Source: a bacterium (lineage in GTDB: Bacteria; Joyebacterota; Joyebacteria; Joyebacterales; Joyebacteraceae). Taken from it: a stretch of DNA of 64,000 nucleotides. Where the stretch lies: assembly GCA_025774935.1 (NCBI GenBank), contig JALGZK010000010.1, positions 31,817-95,816 of the forward strand, in the 5' to 3' direction. How positions within the stretch are numbered: the stretch's first letter is position 1; the number at the start of each line of letters is the position of its first letter. This document shows positions 57,189-64,000 of this stretch, in pieces. The position numbers and the translations under genes are program-made. Under the pieces are notes generated by a model. The model had not been told where the DNA came from and did no database searches. It saw only the letters and a program-made list of their open reading frames with translations.

Positions 57189-59207
57189 TCATCCTCCGGT
57201 TGGGGCACGGGGTGCTCGGTCCGGCTCGGCTCTGAGGACCTCGAAGATCACGGTGACAGCGGGCGCCCTCACGTCGGTCTCCCCGAGGTATCCCTTCCTG
57301 TACCACTCGTACGGGGCCTCCACGAGGTCGAGGACCCTCGTGTACAGCTCCGGGTTCTGGTCGAATATCGTCAGCTGCGGGTCGAGCGCGAGCGTCCGCA
57401 TGAAGATGAAGTCGATGTCATCCGCGAGGAGATCGCGGTGCGCGGCGACCGGACCTTCGCGGAAGATGCCGAACCCCACCTCGTGGTCGCCCATCATGAC
57501 GACGGTGTTGCCCGGGAGGTCCCCGACGAGCGGGTACCGGAACGTCTGGTAGAGACTCCTCTCCGAGACCTGCAGGAGGAGGATCCTCGTTCCCTCGGGA
57601 AACTCGTAGACCATCTCGGGCATGTGGTAGAGCTCGCGGTGCGTCGGGAAGTCCTTCTTCGAGGCGACGATGTCGTCCTCGCCGTAGACCACCCGCAGCG
57701 ACTCGAGCGCGGAGAACGCGGCGCCCACGATGAGGACGGCGACGAGTACGGAGCGCGCGATCCGGCCGGCCGAGTCGAAGAGGAGCGCCACAGGCGCGCA
57801 CGCGAGCGCGAACGCGGGGAGCAGATACCTCGGGAGCCGGAACCCCGAGACCCACCAGGCGGCGACCACGATCGCGAAGAGGGCGAGCACCACGACGATG
57901 CTCCGCCGCGCGCGCCTGCTCCCGTCCCGCGCTCTGAGCCTCGCGATCGCGAGGACGAGCCCCGGCCCCGCGAGCGCCGCGAACGCCGCCCCGAACCCGG
58001 CCGAGCTCGAATACGACCCCTGCTTCCCCATGTCGATCCACGGGAAGAGGAGCCACCCCGAAGGCCTCGCGACGTAGCCGAGCTCCTGCGCGCCGTACGT
58101 TGACGCGACGCCCACGCCGCTCCAGATCTCCCAGCCGCCGATTCCGACCGCGAGCGGAGCAAAGGGGTTCCCCGCGACGATCCAGTTCTGGAGGAACCAG
58201 AAGAGCGACGGGACGGCCATCGCGACTCCGAAGGTCGCGACGTGCCGGAGCGGCCCTCGCCATGCCGGACTGCCGGCGTCCCCGCCGTCCGCAGGGCGTT
58301 CCCGATGACGGAAGAGGAGGTAAGCGAGCGGCAGGACGAGGAGCGCCGTCGGAACCATCGTGTACTTCGTCCCGAGCGCGAGGCCGAACGCGAGGCCGGA
58401 GACAGCGAGCTCCGCCCCCGCACCCCAGTCCTGCTGCCGGAGCGCCCGGCAGAGGAGCAGCGCACCCACGGCCACGAGCGCCGCGACCATGAGGTCGTTC
58501 TTCGCGATCGCCGACTGGAAGAACACGATCGGCGCCGCGAGGAAGATGATGGCGGGGACGGCAGCGGACCGCGCCTTCGTCCCCAGCTCCCGTGCGAGGC
58601 CGTAGACGGCGACCGCGCCCAGGAGCGCGAACGGCAGCTGCACGAGCGGGGCCAGGCGGTCGGTGCCGGTGAAGAGCCCGAGGAGGAGCGCGATCTCTCC
58701 GTTCCCCGGGAAGAACGCGGCCGACGCGCCGTAGTTGCCGAGGTTTCCGTGCTGGAGCCAGGCGACGGCGCGCGGGAGGTGATACGCGAGGACGTCCCAG
58801 CCGCGCGGCGGCGCCGAGAGCGCGAGAACGATCGAGTTCGGAAGAAGGACGACCGCGACGCCGATGGCGACGAGGACGGCCGGAGCGATGCGCGTCGTCG
58901 AGGCGGCGCCGGTCTCCTCTGCTGCGAGCCCGCCGCGTCCGACTGCCCGGACCCGGGAGCTCCAGATCCACGCGAGCGCCGCAAGGACGGCGACGGCGAG
59001 GGCCACCGGCCACGGACCGACCAGCGGGCTCTTGGTGACCGCCGCGAAGAACCCGACAACCTGGGTCCCCACGACGTGGACGGCGAAGAGCGTCACGCCG
59101 AACACGACGAGCCTGGGAGAACGAGCGGGCCAGAGCCGGGCGATTGCGTACGCACCTGCGACTGCCAGGACGGCTGCGATCGCGACCGGTGTCGGAGAGA
59201 GCCCCAC
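57189..59207 (-). CDS. GT39/GT-C membrane glycosyltransferase with long C-terminal domain
   Basis: This 672-residue polytopic protein has about eleven helices and a first periplasmic loop carrying PPRGWDVLAYHLPRAVAWLQ, whose Asp is the GT-C acid position. A soluble domain of about 140 residues follows the last helix from near residue 525 (ILLLQVSERSLYQTFRYP, NTVVMMGDHEVGFGIFREG, TRVLDLVEAPYEWYRKG). The third GT-C protein of the window; the acceptor is unknown. It lies just upstream of the DUF2461 gene with a 3-bp gap. Confidence 0.8.
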   Translation of the reverse strand: MGLSPTPVAIAAVLAVAGAYAIARLWPARSPRLVVFGVTLFAVHVVGTQVVGFFAAVTKSPLVGPWPVALAVAVLAALAWIWSSRVRAVGRGGLAAEETGAASTTRIAPAVLVAIGVAVVLLPNSIVLALSAPPRGWDVLAYHLPRAVAWLQHGNLGNYGASAAFFPGNGEIALLLGLFTGTDRLAPLVQLPFALLGAVAVYGLARELGTKARSAAVPAIIFLAAPIVFFQSAIAKNDLMVAALVAVGALLLCRALRQQDWGAGAELAVSGLAFGLALGTKYTMVPTALLVLPLAYLLFRHRERPADGGDAGSPAWRGPLRHVATFGVAMAVPSLFWFLQNWIVAGNPFAPLAVGIGGWEIWSGVGVASTYGAQELGYVARPSGWLLFPWIDMGKQGSYSSSAGFGAAFAALAGPGLVLAIARLRARDGSRRARRSIVVVLALFAIVVAAWWVSGFRLPRYLLPAFALACAPVALLFDSAGRIARSVLVAVLIVGAAFSALESLRVVYGEDDIVASKKDFPTHRELYHMPEMVYEFPEGTRILLLQVSERSLYQTFRYPLVGDLPGNTVVMMGDHEVGFGIFREGPVAAHRDLLADDIDFIFMRTLALDPQLTIFDQNPELYTRVLDLVEAPYEWYRKGYLGETDVRAPAVTVIFEVLRAEPDRAPRAPTGG

Positions 59208-59263
59208 GGATCCCCCTCGGCCTCCGGAGCGGCCGGGTCGGTGGACGGCCTACCTGTGACTCA

Positions 59264-59455
59264 TCAGCCCGCGAGCCAACGGAAGAGGCGGCCGATCTCG
59301 GCCCAGTGCATGGCGAGGTAGAGGACGAGAAGGAGGCAGCTGGCGGACGCAGCGACCGCCGGCGCAGACACGGGCGGCTGCCCGCCGGGCGTCGCAGCCG
59401 GCTGCGGCCTCGTCGCTCCGGTTGCTCTCTTCCGCTTGCTCTTCTTCGCGGCCAT
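59264..59455 (-). CDS. Small basic-head single-helix protein
   Basis: This 63-residue protein has a strongly basic start (MAAKKSKRKRATGATRPQ), a Pro/Ala-rich stretch, and one hydrophobic helix (ASCLLLVLYLAMHWAEIGRL). ATG 59455 follows GGCTGAGGCGAGAG. It precedes the GT39 gene on the same strand. Function unknown; a small membrane-bound partner of the transferase is possible. Confidence 0.5.
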   Translation of the reverse strand: MAAKKSKRKRATGATRPQPAATPGGQPPVSAPAVAASASCLLLVLYLAMHWAEIGRLFRWLAG

Positions 59456-59491
59456 CTCTCGCCTCAGCCCGGGCTCGCCGGGGGTTCGGGA

Positions 59492-59516
59492 GTCACCATG
59501 TGACGAAACGATGATA
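59492..59516 (-). promoter_or_regulatory. Extended -10 candidate with adjacent short palindrome
   Basis: On the minus strand TGC-TATCAT (-10 at 59511-59516) is an extended -10 motif without a good -35. Just downstream GTCAC (59492-59496) and GTGAC (59500-59504) form an inverted repeat with a 3-base centre, which could be an operator for the small-protein/GT39 transcript. Confidence 0.3.
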
Positions 59517-59693
59517 GCACGCGTGGCGTCCGTCGGACGTGGTTCTGTCGGAGCGGCCCTCCGGGTCCCGTGTCGGCGCATTCCTTGCCCACCGCCGCCC
59601 CCCTGTGATATCGTTGAGGAGTGACCTGTTCGCTGCGCGCGACCCGGTGCGCGGAATGGACGGCGCCCTGACTCCGCTCCGGAGGTTCCCGAC

Positions 59694-61223
59694 ATGAGAA
59701 CGCTCGCCACCCTGCTCCTCATTCTCGCTCTCGCTACGCAGGCCTCCGCTCAGGTGAACGGCGACCTCGAGGTCATCGACGGGAAGTCGGTCCTCACCGT
59801 CTGGGGGACCCACCACGAGCGCGGCTACGCCCAGGGATATCTCGCGGGCGACGGGGTCAAGGCCATGTTCGACGACTACATGATCGGCTACCTCTGCGCC
59901 GGGAGCGCGTTCATGTACGGCCTCTTCCGAGGCGAGTACGTGGCAAGCTACACCGTCGATGCCGACTACCTGGACGAAGCGAACGGGATCCTCGCCGGGA
60001 TGGTCGACGCGGGCGTCAGCCTCCACAACGGAACGATCGGGCGCGACGTCGACGTCACCGACCTTCTGGCCTGCAACGCCATCGTCGACATCGGCTCGGC
60101 TCTCGGGCTCGCGCCGTTCGCTTGCTCGAGCCTCTCGAGCTGGGGAACGAGCACGGTCGACGATCCGGTCCTCGCCGGCAACCACATCATCACGCGACAC
60201 CTCGACTGGACGAAGCACCCGGCGCTCAGGGAGAACGCGATCCTGATCGTGCAGCTCCCATCGGAGCCGGACGAGCAGGCGTGGCTCTCGATGACGTGCC
60301 CCGGGTTCATGGGATCTCTCTCTGGCATCAACGAGTCCGGTGTCGGCGCGTTCCTGAACATGGGGAACAACTCGGTCGGCACCGCCGGCGCGCCGTACCA
60401 TCCGATCCTCCTGACCGTCAGGAACGGGGTAGAGGCAGCGGACTACGACGAGAGCGGCGAGTGCTCGCCGGACGACGTCATCCGCGCCATTGAGGACAAG
60501 AGCCAGTTCGGGGGCTACATCGTCCACGCGACGAAGAACGAGGGCGCCGGCTCGAGGCCCGTCATCATCGAGTGCAACAACGAGAACGGCGTCGCCGTCA
60601 GAGACGTCACGGACAACACGCTCGTCGCGGGCGAGAACCTGCTCGCGACGAACCACTTCCGCGCCCTCTACCCGCCCGTCTACTGCAGCCGCTACTACGG
60701 CGTCGTCAACGCGCTCAACGTCTCGACCGCGATCTCCCCCGAGCGGAGCTGGCAGGTCATGGCCGACCATGCCGGCTCGTTCTCGTCGAACATACAGGCG
60801 ATGCAGTACATCGAATCCGAGGGGCGGCTCGCGTGGGCGATCGACACGGCGACCGAGCCCGCGTACATGCAGGAGCCGACGCTCTTCGACATCGACGAGC
60901 TCTTCGACACGGGGAGCGGGATAGACGAGAGCGTGCGGGTGGCGCTCCTCCATCAGAACCGGCCCAACCCGTTCAGCCCGAGGACGGACATCGCGTACAC
61001 GATCCCCGGGGGCGCCGCGACCTCCGGCGTCACGGTGAACGTCTACGACGTCACCGGCCGGCTCGTGAGACGGCTCGTCGAAGCGGACCGGTCTCCGGGG
61101 ACGCACAGCGTGACGTGGGACGGGAGGGACGAAGACGGCGGGGACGTCGCGAGCGGCGTGTACTTCTGCAGGATCACTTGGAACGGGGAGAGCGAGGCAC
61201 GGCGGATGGTGCTGTTGCGGTAG
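59694..61223 (+). CDS. Secreted C45-type Ntn hydrolase with FlgD-like C-terminal sorting tail
   Basis: This 509-residue protein has a signal peptide (residues 1-19, ending ASAQ), a domain like peptidase C45/acyl-CoA:6-APA acyltransferases (GTHHERGYAQGYLAG near 38, nucleophile candidate Cys144 in ACSSLSSWG, then NHIITRHLDW), and a C-terminal ~90-residue FlgD-like immunoglobulin-type domain (NRPNPFSPRTDI, VTVNVYDVTGRLVRRLV, GVYFCRITW). GGAGG precedes the ATG. C45 enzymes self-process to expose the cysteine; the chain would be cleaved after Pro-Phe-Ala. It is an amide hydrolase or acyltransferase of unknown substrate. Confidence 0.86.
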   Translation: MRTLATLLLILALATQASAQVNGDLEVIDGKSVLTVWGTHHERGYAQGYLAGDGVKAMFDDYMIGYLCAGSAFMYGLFRGEYVASYTVDADYLDEANGILAGMVDAGVSLHNGTIGRDVDVTDLLACNAIVDIGSALGLAPFACSSLSSWGTSTVDDPVLAGNHIITRHLDWTKHPALRENAILIVQLPSEPDEQAWLSMTCPGFMGSLSGINESGVGAFLNMGNNSVGTAGAPYHPILLTVRNGVEAADYDESGECSPDDVIRAIEDKSQFGGYIVHATKNEGAGSRPVIIECNNENGVAVRDVTDNTLVAGENLLATNHFRALYPPVYCSRYYGVVNALNVSTAISPERSWQVMADHAGSFSSNIQAMQYIESEGRLAWAIDTATEPAYMQEPTLFDIDELFDTGSGIDESVRVALLHQNRPNPFSPRTDIAYTIPGGAATSGVTVNVYDVTGRLVRRLVEADRSPGTHSVTWDGRDEDGGDVASGVYFCRITWNGESEARRMVLLR

Positions 61224-61256
61224 GACATCGCGGCGACCGCATCTTGTGGAGATGAA

Positions 61257-61301
61257 AGGCGGATGATCCACGGCCCCGCCGGGGTCATGAGTCATCCGCC
61301 T
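61257..61301. terminator. Bidirectional hairpin between convergent genes
   Basis: AGGCGGATGA (61257-61266) and TCATCCGCCT (61292-61301) form a perfect 10-bp stem whose loop holds a smaller CCCC/GGGG stem. It lies 33 bases beyond the hydrolase stop and serves the convergent repeat-protein gene as well. Confidence 0.7.
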
Positions 61302-61305
61302 CGTT

Positions 61306-61340
61306 GCCATCAGGGGCCGCCGCGCGGTGCCCCCGATGGC
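61306..61340. terminator. Second hairpin between convergent genes
   Basis: GCCATCAGGGGC (61306-61317) pairs imperfectly with the GCCCCCGATGGC arm ending at 61340. It is nearer the minus-strand stop (61368), so it probably ends the large surface-protein transcript. No clear U-run. Confidence 0.55.
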
Positions 61341-61367
61341 CTCTGTGTCTCGAGAGTCGGTCGCTGC

Positions 61368-63968
61368 TTACTGCCCCGCCCCGCTCCTGAGCGCGTTCGT
61401 CACCGACATCGACTCCGGCTGACCGTAGAGCTCCGGATGGAGATAGTAGCCCGCCTCGTCCGGCGGCTTGTCCTCCTCCACGGGGATCCGATACGCCTCC
61501 GCGAACGGATCCTGTCGGATGCCCGTCACCTGCCAGCAGACCTCCATGCCGGGCTGGCCTCCGGCGATCGCGAAGCGGTTCCCGGAGACCTTCTCGGAGA
61601 TGTAGACCGGCGCGAATCCGCCGATGCACGTGAGCTGGTAGCGGAAGTCCCTGTTCAGCGTCTGGAACCACTCCGGGAGCTCGACCGACGCGCCGCCCGA
61701 GCCGTCGAGCACGACGACGCCATCGTAGACGTTCTTCATGTCCGGCGACTCCACGAACGAGTGGTTGAGGTACTTCTTCGCGGGGTCGAGCGGATGGTCG
61801 ATCTTGAAGTTCCCGCCCCCCTTGCTCACCGTGCCGGAAACGAAGAGATTGCCGACGACCTGCACCTGCCCGTCGAGCCAGCCGGCGTACGCCGCGCTCT
61901 CGCCGTACACACCGAAGGACGATCCGTTGCCGTGGACGCCGGTCCCTCCTCCCCCGTAAACGGCGGTCCCCGCGCTCACGGCGTGGACGGCATCGCTCGC
62001 GTAGGACGTCTCCGCACGGATGAGCTCGCCCGGCAGGCCCGAGGAGACATGGAGCTTCGACGTCGGGTTGAGTACACCGATGCCGACCTGTCCGTTCCCG
62101 AGGTAGAGCTGCCCCCACTCGCCGGCGCCGCGGTCGTAGACCTGGACGTACCCGCGGTTGAGCGAGCTGCCGTACGCGAGCTCCAGACCTGCGCCCGTGA
62201 GCGGCCAGCCGACGCCCTGGATCCGCGCCAGCCCTCCGATGTCGAGCTTGGCCCCGGGCGTCGAGTCTCCGATCCCGACGTTGCCCGATACCCCGGAGTA
62301 CATGTTGCTCCCGGAGATCACCCAGTCACTGTCGCTCCCGCCCGGCGCGGCCTGCCACGTGCCGTTCCCCGACGAGTCCGACGTGAGAACGTATCCGTTC
62401 GACGGTCCCGTCGTGAGCCGGAAGCCGTCCATGCGGACCGGACCCTCGAAGTAGCCGGCGTACCCCGCAGAGGAGATGGCGTGGATCGCGTCGCCCGTCC
62501 CGCTCGACGCCCAGACGCCGGCCCCCGATCCCGTCGAGGCCTCGATTCCGGTACCGTTCGGGGAGTTCGCGTGCACGGCGTTCCCGGTCCCGTAGTGCCT
62601 GGCGTAAACGGCGGCGCCCGAGCCCAGACTCGCCTCGGCGCGGAGCCCGTTCACGGGTCCGGCGAGGTACGCGTTGGTCCCGTCGGGGTGCTCGGCGTAG
62701 ACCGCGTAGTCCGGCCCGCAGATCTCCGCCGTCTTCCCGTCCCCGCGCTCGGCGGTGATCGCTGTCCCGACCGAGGTGAGGGCGTGGATGGAGACGCCCT
62801 CCGTGCTCGACGCCCACATCCCGTAGCCCGTTCCGGTCGACGCCTCGATCCCCGCGCCGAGTGGCGAGTTCGCGTGCACCGCGTTGCCGGTCCCGTAGTG
62901 CCTCGCGTACACTGCCGCACCCGAGCCGGCGCTCGCCTCGGCGCGGAAGCCATTGACGGGACCCGCCATGTAGGCGTTCGTCCCGTTCGGATGCTCGGCG
63001 TAGACCCCGTAGTCGACGCCGCAGATCTCCGCCGTCTTCCCGTCTCCACGCTCGGCGGTGATCGCGGTCCCGATCGACGTGATGGCGTTGATTGAGGTTC
63101 CCTCCCCGCTCGACGCCCAGACGCCCCAGCCAGACCCCGTCGACGCCTCGATCCCCGCGCCGGTCGGCGAGTTCGCATGGACGGCGTTCCCGCCCGCGTT
63201 GTGCTTCGCGTAGACGCCCGCGCCCGACGTCACGTTGGACTCGCCGCGCACGGCGTTGACCGGCCCGCCGAGGTACCCGAAGTTCCCGCTCGACCCGTGC
63301 GAGCCGACGATCCCGAGCCCGCTCCCGGCGTTCGTTACGGTGAAGGCGTTCCCGCTCGTCGCGACGCTCCCAGAGTACGGGAGCGTGAGGCCCCCTCCTC
63401 CCGACGCGGCCGTGGTCTGAAGCGACCCGTCGGGGAACCGGAACCCTCCCGAGGTCGAGTGGATCGTGCCCGCGACCTCGAGCCTCTCGCCCGGGTCGCT
63501 GGTCCCGATCCCGACATCGCCGGCGAGACGGTAGACGTCGCTGCCGCTCACCTCCCAGTCGCCGTCGGACCAGCTGTCCATTCCGTCGAGCGAGTCGGCG
63601 ACCGCGGCCCGCATCGCATAGGGAGCCCCGGCGAGCGCGACGCGGGGCGTGAGCTCGGGGCCAGCGTCCACGGAGACGCCGAGCCAGAGCGGAGTGTCGA
63701 AGGCGAGGTCGAGGGCGACCAGGATCCCGATGATCGCGTTGAACCCTCCGTTCGTGACCGTCAAGGTCTGAATCTCCGTGAACAGCGGCGACCCTCCGGT
63801 CGGTACGCTGTAGATCCTGAACGTGAGAGAGTAGTCACCGTCGGGAACGACGGCGCCGCCCCCGTCGGTCAGGAACCCCTGATAGCTCATCGTCCTGGGA
63901 ACGTCGGCGGCGGCCATCTGGGCGAGCACGACAACAGCAATGAGGAACACGACGAACGTCGGCTTCAT
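61368..63968 (-). CDS. Large exported repeat protein, surface-structure-like
   Basis: This 866-residue protein has a signal peptide (residues 1-21), then a domain typical of FCB-type exported proteins (VPRTMSYQGFLTDGGG, SLTFRIYSVPTGG), short hemagglutinin/tail-fibre-like signatures (VGIGTSDPGERLEVAG, VGIGDSTPGAKLDIGG, VGIGVLNPTSKLHVS), three ~100-residue tandem units with AVYARHYGTGNAVHANSP and GTAITAERGDGKTAEICG, and a C-terminal beta-rich part with DHPLDPAKKYLNHSFVESPD. The C-terminus lacks a sorting tail. I chose ATG 63968 after GGAGGGTGTCGAG. It is a probable surface filament or adhesin-like protein. Confidence 0.78.
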   Translation of the reverse strand: MKPTFVVFLIAVVVLAQMAAADVPRTMSYQGFLTDGGGAVVPDGDYSLTFRIYSVPTGGSPLFTEIQTLTVTNGGFNAIIGILVALDLAFDTPLWLGVSVDAGPELTPRVALAGAPYAMRAAVADSLDGMDSWSDGDWEVSGSDVYRLAGDVGIGTSDPGERLEVAGTIHSTSGGFRFPDGSLQTTAASGGGGLTLPYSGSVATSGNAFTVTNAGSGLGIVGSHGSSGNFGYLGGPVNAVRGESNVTSGAGVYAKHNAGGNAVHANSPTGAGIEASTGSGWGVWASSGEGTSINAITSIGTAITAERGDGKTAEICGVDYGVYAEHPNGTNAYMAGPVNGFRAEASAGSGAAVYARHYGTGNAVHANSPLGAGIEASTGTGYGMWASSTEGVSIHALTSVGTAITAERGDGKTAEICGPDYAVYAEHPDGTNAYLAGPVNGLRAEASLGSGAAVYARHYGTGNAVHANSPNGTGIEASTGSGAGVWASSGTGDAIHAISSAGYAGYFEGPVRMDGFRLTTGPSNGYVLTSDSSGNGTWQAAPGGSDSDWVISGSNMYSGVSGNVGIGDSTPGAKLDIGGLARIQGVGWPLTGAGLELAYGSSLNRGYVQVYDRGAGEWGQLYLGNGQVGIGVLNPTSKLHVSSGLPGELIRAETSYASDAVHAVSAGTAVYGGGGTGVHGNGSSFGVYGESAAYAGWLDGQVQVVGNLFVSGTVSKGGGNFKIDHPLDPAKKYLNHSFVESPDMKNVYDGVVVLDGSGGASVELPEWFQTLNRDFRYQLTCIGGFAPVYISEKVSGNRFAIAGGQPGMEVCWQVTGIRQDPFAEAYRIPVEEDKPPDEAGYYLHPELYGQPESMSVTNALRSGAGQ
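62424..63263 (-). repeat. Tandem 300-bp coding repeats within the surface protein
   Basis: Two full units (62964-63263 and 62664-62963) and one partial unit (about 62424-62663) repeat at exactly 300 bases, encoding 100 residues each. Units 2 and 3 are nearly identical over GPVNG.RAEAS.GSGAAVYAR; unit 1 is more diverged (GPVNAVRGESN). The exact spacing indicates in-frame duplication. Confidence 0.85.
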
Positions 63969-64000
63969 CTCGACACCCTCCATGCTGATGGGCTGTGGGA

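Noticed and set aside
1-64000. CRISPR arrays, insertion sequences, integrases, tRNA or rRNA genes
   Set aside because: I saw no spaced direct repeats, transposase or integrase motifs, terminal inverted repeats with target duplication, or cloverleaf-like gaps. The gene-free gaps are mostly too short or show only hairpins.

Overview
The window is a high-GC (roughly two thirds G+C by eye) bacterial chromosome segment with densely packed genes. There is no phage, plasmid, IS or CRISPR signature, and I see no rRNA or tRNA gene. Several proteins have a style common in the FCB superphylum and its uncultured neighbours (Eisenbacteria/Krumholzibacteria-like lineages): a secreted hydrolase ending in a FlgD-like sorting tail (NRPNPFSP...DVTGRLV...WDGRD..G..V.SGVYF), and a large surface protein opening with VPRTMSYQGFL. 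Mla-type ABC genes, a Wza/Wzc export pair and an outer-membrane beta-barrel indicate a diderm cell. The phylum assignment is inference.

Layout. 1-7.5 kb (minus strand): an envelope polysaccharide operon, wza-like, wzc-like tyrosine kinase, wecB, a GT2 polyprenyl-phosphate sugar transferase, an SMR/ArnE-like subunit and a GT39/ArnT-like transferase cut by the window edge. 7.9-10.4 kb: ddl and gltX, overlapping by 4 bp. 10.5-14.1 kb: rhomboid protease, small accessory proteins (a SpoIIAA/STAS-like protein, a DUF2284 cysteine protein, a dimeric-barrel protein) and an HExxH lipoprotein. 14.2-20.8 kb: GT39 transferase, IspDF fusion, a probable nucleotide-sugar transferase, radA and an arylsulfotransferase-like beta-propeller. 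20.8-24.8 kb: dnaB followed by mlaE-mlaF-mlaD. 24.9-30.1 kb: small proteins, then yicC-remA-gmk-rpoZ-coaBC-udg behind a near-consensus sigma70-type promoter, with a divergent NFACT/RqcH-like gene on the plus strand behind its own strong promoter.

31.8-41.1 kb (minus): msrB, a 20-codon lipobox micro-ORF, a DUF374 acyltransferase, an alpha/beta hydrolase, a glyoxalase-methyltransferase fusion, an archaeal-type FBP aldolase/phosphatase overlapped by a small PAS protein, a DUF4440 lipoprotein and an S9 peptidase. 41.3-45.5 kb: three tandem paralogous ATP-grasp genes (sugar-transfer-associated type) behind a methyltransferase. 45.6-51.7 kb: Smr protein, membrane protein, AMP-ligase, arfB, then plus-strand ubiA and a translationally coupled secreted protein, then a flavoprotein and an O-methyltransferase.

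51.7-55.7 kb (plus): a tandem pair of secreted CBM9/DOMON-like plus endonuclease/exonuclease/phosphatase proteins whose promoters are also duplicated. The second copy has lost the C-terminal SDH catalytic motif and overlaps a beta-barrel gene, followed by a clear terminator. 55.8-59.5 kb: AlkD-like, DUF2461, a GT39 transferase and a small membrane protein. 59.7-64 kb: a C45-type Ntn hydrolase with a sorting tail converges on a large repeat-containing surface protein across a double hairpin.

The least conventional pieces are the ATP-grasp triplet, the CBM9-EEP duplication with its decayed second copy, the micro-ORF ending at its lipobox cysteine, the glyoxalase-methyltransferase fusion, the PAS/FBPase overlap and the paired divergent promoters at 30.2 kb.
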